Assembly: GCF_021650935.1 (NCBI RefSeq)
Contig: NZ_CP091244.1
Coordinates: 2,790,001 to 2,854,000, forward strand
Reading direction: 5' to 3'
Origin: Thiothrix winogradskyi
GTDB lineage: Bacteria > Pseudomonadota > Gammaproteobacteria > Thiotrichales > Thiotrichaceae
Length of the DNA: 64,000 nucleotides
Both the position numbers and the translations under genes were made by a program. Positions 42,133 through 51,272 of this stretch are shown in pieces; within the stretch, counting starts at the first letter, position 1, and every line of letters begins with the position of its first letter. The notes beneath the pieces were generated by a model that was given only the letters and a program-made list of their open reading frames with translations, did no database searches and was not told where the DNA came from.

Positions 42133-43212
42133 TTAACCGTCCACTTCTTTTTTCAGGGCATAACGGGCTATTTTATCAAGCCGGGTTTGTTGTTCTGTTT
42201 TATCTAACGATTGCAGTGCACTCAGCAAGTCGATGTATTCCGCTAATCCCGGTGGATAACGGTTTGGGGTATCCCCTTCCCTATCTGCCCATAGCTGTTT
42301 AGCCGCCTGCAAATAGACAGCATCCGCAATACGGCTACCAAAATGCAATTTACCGCGTTCCACTAACCACACATGGCGTTTTTCAACAGGCTCATCATGC
42401 CATGTCACCGTTATTTTTTCGGGGGACTCTTCCATTTTCAAGGTGTGTACAAAACAGCGGCGCACGAAGGCAGAGGGCAATTCACGCTCCTCATTCGTGG
42501 TAATCACCACCAACACCCGCAAAGGATCAGCCTGCACAGGGTTATTCAATACACTGTTCGCATCCGCCTGCTGGTGGGTATCATGCAGGTAAGGAACACT
42601 AAAACGGTATTGCCCTAAAGTTTCCAATAAACCATTAGGCAAATCAGGCTCGGCTTTATCAATTTCATCCAAGAGCAACACAACACCGCCTGTTTGTGGC
42701 TGCCATGTTTTACCTTGCGGGGTTGTGCTGTCGGGCTTTAACGGTTCAGGGCGTAAGCGGGTATAACAGGCTTGATACTGATACGCGGCTGCCTGCCAAT
42801 CATAAGCCCACCAGAATACACCGGGCGAAAGGAAGTTCAGCGGATTAAGCCGATCTTGGATCGCGCTGCAACCTGATGCTGGGGGTGAATCGTTACCCAT
42901 ACTACGTGCTTACGCTTCACCTAAACGCCCTATCGCATCAAAGTGGCAATGCAAATCGCTAAGTTCGGTACTACCGTGTATGACTTCACTGACAAACGCC
43001 CAGCCCAATTGTTCGGCTATCGCTTTTGCCATCTGGCTCTTACCTGTCCCCGGTTTTCCTCTCACCAACAACGGTCGCCCTGCGGAATACGCCGCCCAGA
43101 GTGCGTAGCAATCCTCTTCGTTGAAAACGTGGTGCAACTTCCGCCCCAGATTGGAAACGGTAAAATTGGGAGGGATAAAATCCTTGAGCTTAGGCACTTC
43201 TTGTTTAGACAT
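42133..43212 (-). pseudogene. MoxR-type AAA+ ATPase interrupted by in-frame TAA at 42910-42912
   Basis: One frame of 359 codons interrupted once. The first part (about 100 codons) has DCYALWAAYSAGRPLLVRGKPGTGKSQMAKAIAEQLG with Walker A. After HFDAIGRLGEA comes TAA, then in the same frame ARSMGNDS and the second part with Walker B VVLLLDEIDKAEPDLPN, sensor-1 VLVVITTNEERELPSAF and an arginine-rich end. One C-to-T change from CAA (Gln; DAQA-type sequences are usual here) would explain it. The second part could be reinitiated at ATG 42900, making two peptides. MoxR ATPases act with vWA partners, here the 977-residue protein. It overlaps the protease gene by 8 bp. Confidence 0.85.
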
Positions 43213-44734
43213 GGGCAGCTACTCGCTTGGGGTTCTTGAGTCGGAGTATAACGGCTAGATCTTCCAGCAACGAACTTTGATCTTCACGACAAGGCGACAA
43301 CTCATCAAGACTCGTTTGCACACAACAGATGAACTGTACACATCCTGCTAGTTTTTCTTTCAGCTTCGGGTAACAAGCCAAATCCTTTAACATCTCCAAA
43401 TAAGTATTAGAAACGATGTAATAGATCGGTTTACCACCTTGACGTTTCGATAAGGCACGGGCAGTTTTTTGTATATCAGCCAGAAGCCTATCAACATCTT
43501 GCGGTGCGCTGTCGACTCGTCGCAATTGCTTAAAAATCTCACTCAATATCTGAATATCGGATGCACCCGCCGTATGCCCATCAAACACCATCGGGTCATG
43601 AATGCTGCTGGCGGGTATGGGATCACCGTATTCATCAAGATCATAGCGGGCTTGCTGTAATAAACTGCGCGAAATGATGACTTCCACATAGGCTTGTGTA
43701 TCCAGCGATAAACTGCGGGTAACGCTATCTTGGGCAATGCTTTGCAAACTTGCCTCATGTTGAAGCCACCAGTCAGGATCAACGCTATTGATCAACAACC
43801 AGCCGCACAATTGCTCAACATGGGTTAGATAATCTTCCCAGCGCTCCTTGAGTGACTCCGGCTTTTTCTTATCTAGCTCCAACGAGATTTGAGCGAGTAC
43901 TCCAACTGCCTGACTAACCTCTTGCTTTTCAACAAGGTGTGCTGCGATGTCAGCCGCGATAGCACAGGAATCCAGCTTCAAGGCGGCTTTCAATTTCTCA
44001 CGCAGCACCGCTTGTCCATCCAGAATGCGTGTCGCTTCGGCTTTTACCTTGGCGTGCAATTGGGCTGTTACCTGCTTAGCAGGCTTAACGATTTCACGAA
44101 ATAATTCTTCATTGTGCAATAGCCACGGAATTGAAACGGCTACTAACCGTTGTTTCATCCATAAGTTATGCACGATGATCACGGCTTGTAACTGCCCACT
44201 GTCAAGACTAAATACAGGTGCGCCAGACATTCCGCCCCAACCCGTTTCAATTAACTCTTTTGGAACACTGACATGATCGTAAGTATCAGTTAATGTTAGA
44301 TTTAAGGTGGGTTCATCCAAATCAACACCAAATTCTCCCGTAGCATCTTCAAGTTGAAACTGCTTAATTTTGGGATAACCTGCACTTTCCCAATGCTTAC
44401 GACTAACGACTTTGCTTATTGCCAGCTTTGGTAAATTCACCGAATGTGCCTTTACCAAAGCTGGCATAACACACTCCAAAATAGCCACATCATGCTTAGC
44501 CCAAATTACTTTGGTCATTTGTGCCGTGCATGGATCATCCTTGTTGGATAGCTTTGTCCATTCCAACTGAATGGGCTGCATCTTATCCCGCTCTGCAAAC
44601 TCAACCACATGATGGGCAGTAAGAACTAGCCCATCAGCAATAACATATCCAGTTCCTGTCCTTGTCCGCGTTTTCCCATGCTTGTCCTGATCAGTGCGAA
44701 GCACTGTGATTTTGACGATCAGATGCGGGTTCAT
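43205..44734 (-). CDS. Trypsin-like (S1) serine protease fused to large C-terminal region
   Basis: 509 residues. The first 200 form a chymotrypsin-fold protease: GLVLTAHHVVEF (His 41/42), WAKHDVAILE (Asp 82) and GWGGMSGAPVF (Ser 170). No signal peptide, so it acts inside the cell. The remaining 300 residues are helical (QISLELDKKKPESLKERWEDYL, RQGGKPIYYIVSNTYLEMLKDL) and resemble the effector-associated/VMAP-type regions of NTPase conflict systems. One-base overlap with the trypco2 gene, 8-bp overlap with the MoxR gene: part of one operon. Likely activated when the system senses an intruder. Confidence 0.85.
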   Translation of the reverse strand: MNPHLIVKITVLRTDQDKHGKTRTRTGTGYVIADGLVLTAHHVVEFAERDKMQPIQLEWTKLSNKDDPCTAQMTKVIWAKHDVAILECVMPALVKAHSVNLPKLAISKVVSRKHWESAGYPKIKQFQLEDATGEFGVDLDEPTLNLTLTDTYDHVSVPKELIETGWGGMSGAPVFSLDSGQLQAVIIVHNLWMKQRLVAVSIPWLLHNEELFREIVKPAKQVTAQLHAKVKAEATRILDGQAVLREKLKAALKLDSCAIAADIAAHLVEKQEVSQAVGVLAQISLELDKKKPESLKERWEDYLTHVEQLCGWLLINSVDPDWWLQHEASLQSIAQDSVTRSLSLDTQAYVEVIISRSLLQQARYDLDEYGDPIPASSIHDPMVFDGHTAGASDIQILSEIFKQLRRVDSAPQDVDRLLADIQKTARALSKRQGGKPIYYIVSNTYLEMLKDLACYPKLKEKLAGCVQFICCVQTSLDELSPCREDQSSLLEDLAVILRLKNPKRVAAHV

Positions 44735-45057
44735 CAGCTATCGCCACCTACCTGAGCCAATGGTGACTTACCATCTATTGCTGGTTTACTGGTATCAACC
44801 ACTTTCAAAGTGAGTTTGATCTTCTGTGTGACAGCATCCTTGTACTCACCACTGGCTTTGGTATCAGCATCCAATACCCAAAACCTAACTTTTCCCCCCG
44901 CCTCACCCGCCACTTTTTTTTCAACGACGGTTTGCAGCTCCACTTCCAGATTATCAATGTTAAAACGCAGGTCATGCCCATCGCCTTCACGCTTAGCAAT
45001 ATTCAGCTCTTCACGTAATGCTTCAAGTACTGCCGCCAGTTCGAGTTTTTGTCCCAT
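44734..45057 (-). CDS. Trypco2 (trypsin-co-occurring) domain protein
   Basis: 107 residues. The pattern ELAAVLEALREELNIAKREG followed by LRFNIDNLEVELQTVVEKK and VRFWVLDADTK, and then VTQKIKLTLKVVD, matches the trypco2 domain that co-occurs with intracellular trypsin-like proteases in bacterial conflict systems. No membrane segment. It is the first gene of the operon and its stop overlaps the protease start (TGATG), so it probably binds and regulates the protease. Confidence 0.8.
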   Translation of the reverse strand: MGQKLELAAVLEALREELNIAKREGDGHDLRFNIDNLEVELQTVVEKKVAGEAGGKVRFWVLDADTKASGEYKDAVTQKIKLTLKVVDTSKPAIDGKSPLAQVGGDS

Positions 45058-45176
45058 TTTGATTTCTCCAGCCCGTAAAAATTATTTTTCTTTATAGCGG
45101 CTGAACAAAGGATGCGCAAGGAAAGAATCGCTTGCAGGGCAAGCTCCTACAACAGAAGCTCGCCACCACATTCTTA

Positions 45177-45220
45177 CTCCCCCTCTACCTCCGGGAGAGG
45201 GGGATGGGGGGTGAGGGTCT
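45177..45220. repeat. GC-rich palindromic repeat abutting guaA
   Basis: ccccctctacctccgggag then agagggggatggggggtgagg: the same family as in metH and gcvP. It begins immediately after the guaA stop codon (minus strand) and may act as part of its 3' end. The gap 45058-45176 upstream of the trypco2 gene also contains a REP-like word (cttgcagggcaagctcctac). Confidence 0.75.
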
Positions 45221-46798
45221 TCACTCCCACTCAATCGTAGCCGGAGGTTTCCCCGAAATATCATAAACCACCCGCGAAACCCCACGTATTTCATTGATAA
45301 TCCGCCGCGACAATAGATCCAACAACTCATACGGCAAATGCGCCCAACGCGCCGTCATGAAGTCAATCGTCTCCACCGCCCGCAACGCAATCACATAATC
45401 GTAACGCCGCCCATCGCCGGTCACACCCACCGATTTCACCGGCAAAAACACCGCAAACGCCTGCGAAGTCTTGTCATACAAATCATGCTTGCGCAGTTCT
45501 TCAATGAAAATATGGTCAGCCAGCCGCAGCAAATCCGCGTATTCCTTCTTCACCTCACCCAGAATCCGCACGCCCAAACCAGGGCCGGGGAACGGATGGC
45601 GATACACCATTTCCGGCGGCAAACCGAGTTCCACGCCCATCACGCGCACTTCGTCCTTAAACAATTCACGTAACGGCTCGACCAGCCCCAGCTTCATGTT
45701 TTCCGGCAAACCACCGACGTTATGGTGCGACTTAATCAAATGCGCCTTACCGGTTTTCGCCCCCGCAGACTCGATCACATCGGGGTAAATCGTGCCTTGC
45801 GCCAACCATTTCGCCGAAGTCAGCTTGGAAGACTCCTCATCGAAAATATCAATGAACAACCCGCCAATAATCTTGCGCTTTTTCTCCGGGTCAGTGACAC
45901 CCGCGAGAGCTGACAGGAAACGTTCCTCCGCATCCACCCGGATCACTTTCACGCCCATGTGTTCGGCGAACATCGCCATCACTTGATCGCCTTCGCGGTA
46001 ACGCAGCAAACCCGTATCCACGAATACGCAAGTCAATTGCGTACCAATCGCCTTGTGCAATAACGCCGCAACCACCGACGAATCCACCCCGCCAGACAAG
46101 CCAAGGATGACTTCATCCGATCCGACTTTCTCACGCACCGTGCGGATGTTTTCGTCGATGATATTCGCCGTCGTCCACAACCCCGCACAACCGCAAATGC
46201 CCTGCACAAAGCGTTGCAAAATACGCTTGCCCTGCTTGGTATGAGTCACTTCCGGGTGGAATTGCAGCGCGTAGAAATGCCGCGATTCATCCGCCATCCC
46301 CGCAATCGGCGCGGAATCGGTGCTGGCCATCAGCTTAAAGCCTTCCGGCATCGCGGTGACTTTATCGCCATGCGACATCCACACATCCAGCAAACCAAAA
46401 CCGTCAGCGGTCACATGATCTTCGATTTCACGCAATAATTCGGTATGCCCACGCGCCCGCACTTGCGCATAACCAAACTCGCAATGGCTGGACGATTCCA
46501 CCGCACCACCGAGTTGCACCGCCATCGTCTGCATCCCGTAGCAAATGCCCAACACCGGCACACCCAGCGTAAACACATTCTCCGGTGCTTTCGGCGGTTC
46601 AGCATCCGTCACCGACTCAGGGCCACCCGAAAGGATAATGCCCTTCGCACCAAAATCAGCGACGGCTTGCGCCTCCACATCCCACGGGTAAATCTCACAA
46701 TAAACCCCAACCTCGCGCACGCGCCGCGCAATCAACTGCGTATATTGCGAACCGAAATCGAGGATCAGTACACGATCCGCATGAATATTCTGTGTCAT
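45221..46798 (-). CDS. guaA: GMP synthase (glutamine-hydrolysing)
   Basis: 525 residues. The N-terminal glutamine amidotransferase has its Cys in LGICYGMQTMA and His in FHPEVTHT. The ATP-pyrophosphatase loop GLSGGVDSSVVAALL follows, and the C-terminal dimerisation domain ends PPATIEWE. It converts XMP to GMP. The ATG at 46798 lies 3 bp after the guaB stop (a TTG at 46801 is alternative). Operon guaB-guaA. Confidence 0.97.
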   Translation of the reverse strand: MTQNIHADRVLILDFGSQYTQLIARRVREVGVYCEIYPWDVEAQAVADFGAKGIILSGGPESVTDAEPPKAPENVFTLGVPVLGICYGMQTMAVQLGGAVESSSHCEFGYAQVRARGHTELLREIEDHVTADGFGLLDVWMSHGDKVTAMPEGFKLMASTDSAPIAGMADESRHFYALQFHPEVTHTKQGKRILQRFVQGICGCAGLWTTANIIDENIRTVREKVGSDEVILGLSGGVDSSVVAALLHKAIGTQLTCVFVDTGLLRYREGDQVMAMFAEHMGVKVIRVDAEERFLSALAGVTDPEKKRKIIGGLFIDIFDEESSKLTSAKWLAQGTIYPDVIESAGAKTGKAHLIKSHHNVGGLPENMKLGLVEPLRELFKDEVRVMGVELGLPPEMVYRHPFPGPGLGVRILGEVKKEYADLLRLADHIFIEELRKHDLYDKTSQAFAVFLPVKSVGVTGDGRRYDYVIALRAVETIDFMTARWAHLPYELLDLLSRRIINEIRGVSRVVYDISGKPPATIEWE

Positions 46799-46801
46799 CA
46801 A

Positions 46802-48262
46802 TTACACCCGGTAGTTTGGCGATTCTTTAGTAATAGTCACGTCATGAACGTGCGATTCACGCATACCCGCGCTGGAAATCCGCACGAATTGCGGCTTGGT
46901 ACGCATTTCTTCCAAATCCTTGCAGCCCACATACCCCATGCTGGAACGCAAACCGCCCATCATCTGGTGAATAATCGGTGCAAGCGGCCCTTTGTACGGC
47001 ACACGCCCTTCAATACCTTCCGGCACGAGCTTATCCGCCGCATTTTCCGAACCGTCCTGGAAGTAACGGTCGCTAGAACCCTTCGCCATCGCCCCCAGTG
47101 AACCCATGCCACGGTAAGACTTATACGAACGCCCTTGGAACAATTCCACCTCACCCGGTGCTTCTTCCGTCCCCGCGAACATCCCACCCAACATCACGGT
47201 ATGCGCCCCCGCCGCCAAGGCTTTGGCAATGTCGCCGGAATAGCGAATACCGCCATCAGCAATCAATGGCACACCCGTGCCTTCCAGTGCTTTCGCCACA
47301 TTCATTACCGCAGACACTTGTGGCACGCCGACACCCGCAACGATTCGAGTGGTGCAAATGGAACCGGGGCCAATGCCGACTTTCACCGCATCCGCACCCG
47401 CTGCCACCAGCGCTAACGCTGCCTCACCCGTGGCAATATTGCCGCCGATGACTTGAACTTGCGGGAAGTTGTCCTTGACCCACTTCACCCGATCCAACAC
47501 GCCTTGGGAATGCCCGTGCGCGGTGTCGACGATAATCACATCTACACCGGCCTCGACCAGCGCACGCACCCGATCTTCCGTGCCGTAACCCACGCCAACC
47601 GCTGCACCGACCAACAGTTGACCTTGGTCGTCTTTGCACGCATTCGGGAAATCGGTGGATTTTTGAATGTCTTTCACGGTAATCAAACCGCGTAATTGGA
47701 ATTGGTCATTGATGACCAGTACTTTTTCAATACGGTGGGTGTGCAGCAACTTGCGGATTTGCCCTTTACTTGCGCCCTCTTCCACCGTTACCAAGCGCTC
47801 TTTCGGGGTCATGATGGTGCTGACCGGCTCATCGAGTTGGGTTTCAAAGCGCAGGTCACGTCCGGTCACGATACCGACCAAATCTTCACCCTGCACTACC
47901 GGTACGCCGGAAATATTATTCGCACGGGTCAACGCCAATACTTCACGGATCGTGACATCAGGCGAAACCGTAATCGGGTTTTTAATAATACCGCTTTCGT
48001 ATTTTTTCACGGTCCGAACTTGATCAGCTTGCGCCTGAATACTCATGTTTTTGTGGAGAATGCCCATACCACCCTCTTGGGCAAGGGCAATCGCCAACCG
48101 CGCTTCGGTGACCGTATCCATTGCAGCCGACAGCAAGGGTATATTCAACATAATGTCGCGGGTCAGCGGAGTTCGTAAATTGGCATCGGCAGGCAACACC
48201 GTAGAATGGGCAGGTACTAAGAGAACGTCGTCGAAAGTAAGGGCTTCCTGAAGGATACGCAT
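46802..48262 (-). CDS. guaB: IMP dehydrogenase
   Basis: 486 residues: the NAD-dependent step from IMP to XMP in guanine nucleotide synthesis. The family N-terminus RILQEALTFDDVLLVPAHS follows the chosen ATG at 48262 (an ATG at 48277 adds five residues). Two CBS domains are inserted near residues 90-200 (FETQLDEPVSTIMTPKERL), and the catalytic Cys is in GPGSICTTRIVAG. First gene of guaBA. Confidence 0.97.
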   Translation of the reverse strand: MRILQEALTFDDVLLVPAHSTVLPADANLRTPLTRDIMLNIPLLSAAMDTVTEARLAIALAQEGGMGILHKNMSIQAQADQVRTVKKYESGIIKNPITVSPDVTIREVLALTRANNISGVPVVQGEDLVGIVTGRDLRFETQLDEPVSTIMTPKERLVTVEEGASKGQIRKLLHTHRIEKVLVINDQFQLRGLITVKDIQKSTDFPNACKDDQGQLLVGAAVGVGYGTEDRVRALVEAGVDVIIVDTAHGHSQGVLDRVKWVKDNFPQVQVIGGNIATGEAALALVAAGADAVKVGIGPGSICTTRIVAGVGVPQVSAVMNVAKALEGTGVPLIADGGIRYSGDIAKALAAGAHTVMLGGMFAGTEEAPGEVELFQGRSYKSYRGMGSLGAMAKGSSDRYFQDGSENAADKLVPEGIEGRVPYKGPLAPIIHQMMGGLRSSMGYVGCKDLEEMRTKPQFVRISSAGMRESHVHDVTITKESPNYRV

Positions 48263-48408
48263 GGGGCTTATGTCCATCTGTGAGAAAGAAGCAACTCATT
48301 ATAGGGTTTGACCTTGAGTCGGTAAACTGCTATCAATACGCACCAGAGTATTTCAAGTAATTTGATTTATCTCATTGACGTAACTTTCAGGAGAGGAGGA
48401 TCCCATTG

Positions 48409-48807
48409 ATGAACTTTAAAGCACTATTTGCAGCACTCGCATTGTCCCTGATGACATCCGTGGCTTTTGCCGCTGAGGAAAAGAAAGCCGAAGCGACGGA
48501 AGCAAAAGCCGACAAACCAGCAGAAACAAAGAAAGAAGAAACGGTTGAACTGAAAGCCGATGTTGACGCTGAAGTAAAAGCAGCTATCGAAGCTGCCAAA
48601 ACTGCCAATGATGCGGCGAAAAAAGCCGGTTTTGAATGGTACTGGGGTGGTAAACCTGCTGGCAAGCAATTGGAAGACGCAATCAAAGCGGCTAATGATG
48701 GCAAGAAAGACAATGCCATTAAAATCGCCAAAATGGTTGAAATTGCAGGTGTACAAGGTCAGGAACAAGCTGCAAAAGCTAAAACTGCTGGCCCTGTAGC
48801 CAAATAA
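48409..48807 (+). CDS. Probable SoxXA-binding protein (SoxK-like)
   Basis: 132 residues with a signal peptide (cut near AFA-AEEKK) then a Lys/Glu/Ala-rich linker. The C-terminal part AAIEAAKTANDAAKKAGFEW with GKQLEDAIKAANDGKKDNAIKIA has the AKxAxDxAKxAGFEW pattern of SoxXA-binding proteins, small periplasmic helpers of the SoxXA cytochrome in thiosulfate oxidation. AGGAGAGGAGG precedes the ATG; a TTG lies just before. Sox genes are not next to it here, so the assignment rests on sequence pattern alone. Confidence 0.6.
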   Translation: MNFKALFAALALSLMTSVAFAAEEKKAEATEAKADKPAETKKEETVELKADVDAEVKAAIEAAKTANDAAKKAGFEWYWGGKPAGKQLEDAIKAANDGKKDNAIKIAKMVEIAGVQGQEQAAKAKTAGPVAK

Positions 48808-48834
48808 GCTGATCTCTACTCTTATTTGAGCACG

Positions 48835-48865
48835 AAAAAGCCGGGCAATGTCCCGGCTTTTTTTT
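48835..48865 (+). terminator. Terminator after SoxK-like gene
   Basis: An 11-bp stem (aaaaagccggg with cccggcttttt) and 6-base loop, followed by further T. Strong intrinsic terminator 27 bp after the stop and just ahead of xseA. Confidence 0.9.
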
Positions 48866-48892
48866 ACCCCAGCTTTTTTATAAAGTTAGCCC

Positions 48893-50230
48893 ATGCAAAC
48901 CGAACGAGTCATTTTCAGCATTTCCCAACTCAACGCCGAAGTCGGGCAACTCCTATCCCAAGGCTTGCCTGCCCTGTGGGTGGAAGGTGAAATATCCAAC
49001 TTTATCCGTGCGAGTTCCGGGCATTTGTACCTCGGCCTGAAAGATGCCGGGGCGCAAGTGCGCTGTGCCATGTTCAAAGGGCGAGCCTCCAGCCTGAAGC
49101 TTATCCCTAAAAACGGTTTGAAAGTGCTGGTGCGCGGCAAGGTCGGCTTGTACGAGCCTCGCGGCGAATACCAGTTCATTATCGAACACATGGAAGATGC
49201 CGGAGTTGGCGCATTGCAACGCCAGTTTGAAGAACTCAAACGCAGCTTGCAGGCACAAGGCTTATTTGCCCCCGAACACAAGCAAACCCTGCCCGCGTTT
49301 CCGCGCTGTATCGGGGTCATTACCTCGCCCACAGGTGCTGCAATCCGCGACATTATCAATGTCTTGAAACGGCGTTGCCCACAAATTCCGGTAATGGTTT
49401 ACCCCGTATTGGTGCAAGGTGAAGGTTCTAAGGAACAAATCGTCAATGCGATTCGCCAAGCTGACCGCGAACAACGTTGCGACGTGCTGATTTTGGCACG
49501 CGGTGGCGGTTCCATCGAAGACTTGTGGTCGTTTAACGAGGAAGTGGTTGCACACGCCATTTACGCCTGTTCCTTACCCATTATCAGTGGGGTCGGGCAT
49601 GAAATTGATTTCACCATTGCCGATTTCGTCGCAGATGTCCGCGCACCGACGCCATCCGCAGCCGCTGAATTGGTCAGCCCCGATATGGCAGCACTGCAAA
49701 CTCAGGTGCAACGGTTGTTTTTTCAACTGCAACGCACTCAGCAACGGCGCTTACAAACCGCCAGCGAACACCTGCAACGTTTGCAGCAACGCTTGGAAAA
49801 TCAGCGCCCTACCAATCGCTTACAACAAAAAGTGCAACGGCTGGATGAATTGGACATGCGCCTCCGGGCTGCCCTGCAACGTTACCTGCAAAGCCAGCAA
49901 CAGCGTGTGATGAACCTATCCTCACGCTTACACCTGCAATCCCCGCAACGCCAGATCCCAAGGCAACAGGCGCAACTGCTACGCTGGCAACAGTATCTGC
50001 ACGTGTTAATCCAACAACGGTTGGCTAAAGCGCGGGACAAGTTGCAAATGCAAGCCGGGCAATTACACGCTCTTAGCCCCTTGGCAACGCTGGAACGCGG
50101 CTATGGCATTGTGCGCCATCAGGAAACCGGAACAGTTATCCGCAGCACCACCGCTTTACGTCTGGGGCAAACCGTTACCACGCAACTGCAAGACGGCAGT
50201 TTTGAAAGTATCGTTACCCGCGTTCCCTAA
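48893..50230 (+). CDS. xseA: Exodeoxyribonuclease VII large subunit
   Basis: 445 residues. An N-terminal OB domain (LWVEGEISNFIRASSGHLY) precedes the nuclease core (PRCIGVITSPTGAAIRDI, ILARGGGSIEDLWSFNEE, ISGVGHEIDFTIADF) and a long coiled coil rich in Gln/Arg, which forms the subunit-binding arm. With XseB it degrades single-stranded DNA. No xseB is adjacent. The end overlaps the convergent gene at 50214 by 17 bp. Confidence 0.96.
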   Translation: MQTERVIFSISQLNAEVGQLLSQGLPALWVEGEISNFIRASSGHLYLGLKDAGAQVRCAMFKGRASSLKLIPKNGLKVLVRGKVGLYEPRGEYQFIIEHMEDAGVGALQRQFEELKRSLQAQGLFAPEHKQTLPAFPRCIGVITSPTGAAIRDIINVLKRRCPQIPVMVYPVLVQGEGSKEQIVNAIRQADREQRCDVLILARGGGSIEDLWSFNEEVVAHAIYACSLPIISGVGHEIDFTIADFVADVRAPTPSAAAELVSPDMAALQTQVQRLFFQLQRTQQRRLQTASEHLQRLQQRLENQRPTNRLQQKVQRLDELDMRLRAALQRYLQSQQQRVMNLSSRLHLQSPQRQIPRQQAQLLRWQQYLHVLIQQRLAKARDKLQMQAGQLHALSPLATLERGYGIVRHQETGTVIRSTTALRLGQTVTTQLQDGSFESIVTRVP

Positions 50231-51236
50231 GCTGTTCCCACGTAGCACTGCGGGTTTGCCAAAACTTCCATGCAGGGGTCTGCTGGCAATACAAAGTGCG
50301 CCCATCGCAAGCCGTCAGGCTGACCGTGAACTTACCGGACTGCATCCCTGCCGATGCCGGTGCGAACCAATGCTGATCCATTAAATCAAGCGCTTGTTGC
50401 CAGCTTTGCATGTCATCACTCACACTCGGTACATGCAAGGCATCGAGAACCAGCGCGTAAGTTTTGCCGGTTTCCAAGTTAGCTTCAGACAATGTTGTGA
50501 GCGCTTGATGTGGCGTATTGCTTGCCAATGTCATTACCTGACTGGTCAGCGTTGTGCCAATAAAGCCGCCGAATGCATTTGCTGGCAAGGGAGTAATGGA
50601 AGCCGGATTTGCCGCCCCCCACAGCCACAAGGCATTCACCGCTGGGCTTTCGCACGTGTGCAATAACATCTGGATCTCATTGAGCAAGCGATGCCAGTAA
50701 CGTTTATCGCCTTGTGGCAGCAACGCAAAAATGCTTTGCCCCAAGGCTTGCGACAACGGCACAGTGCGCAAGCTGGCATCCGTTTGTATTCGTTCCCCCA
50801 ACAAGTACCAACGCTGTGGATGCTTCGCGACCAGTTGCAAACCGTCTTCTTGCAAATGCCGATTCAGCACCGCTAACAAGCGCGTCACTTCATCCAGCGT
50901 CAGTGATGGCAATTCCGCTTGCATGACCACGCTATCCAAGCCACTTTTTAGCCATACCGGATCCGCACACAACAACGCTGTTGGCGGCGGCACACCAAAA
51001 TCGGCGCAATAACGGTAATAAGCGAACGGGATTTCACTGCCCGCCGATTGCCCATAATCATGAAACAGCGTCGCTTCCAAGCCCTGCACGGGTGCGGTGA
51101 TAACACTGGTGTTGGCACACAAACGCAATAGATTGCTGGCGGCGGGTTGAAAGGCAAAGTCTTTGCACCATAAATCCAGTGGCTGGAATAAACCGGGCAA
51201 GTAAAAGCGGAGATCAATCACTGATTTTGTTTTCAT
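50214..51236 (-). CDS. Conserved protein resembling COG4255 family
   Basis: 340 residues. It contains GVPPPTALLCADPVWLKSGLDS and LLAVLNRHLQEDGLQLVAKHPQRWYLLG, which I recognise from a conserved protein family annotated as uncharacterised and related to phosphoglycerate-mutase-like regulatory proteins. No signal peptide. It is the last gene of a minus-strand run starting at 54830. Molecular function unknown; low certainty on the family name. Confidence 0.55.
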   Translation of the reverse strand: MKTKSVIDLRFYLPGLFQPLDLWCKDFAFQPAASNLLRLCANTSVITAPVQGLEATLFHDYGQSAGSEIPFAYYRYCADFGVPPPTALLCADPVWLKSGLDSVVMQAELPSLTLDEVTRLLAVLNRHLQEDGLQLVAKHPQRWYLLGERIQTDASLRTVPLSQALGQSIFALLPQGDKRYWHRLLNEIQMLLHTCESPAVNALWLWGAANPASITPLPANAFGGFIGTTLTSQVMTLASNTPHQALTTLSEANLETGKTYALVLDALHVPSVSDDMQSWQQALDLMDQHWFAPASAGMQSGKFTVSLTACDGRTLYCQQTPAWKFWQTRSATWEQLRERG

Positions 51237-51272
51237 AATCGAGATATTAGCGCACTATTTGAATACCTGACA

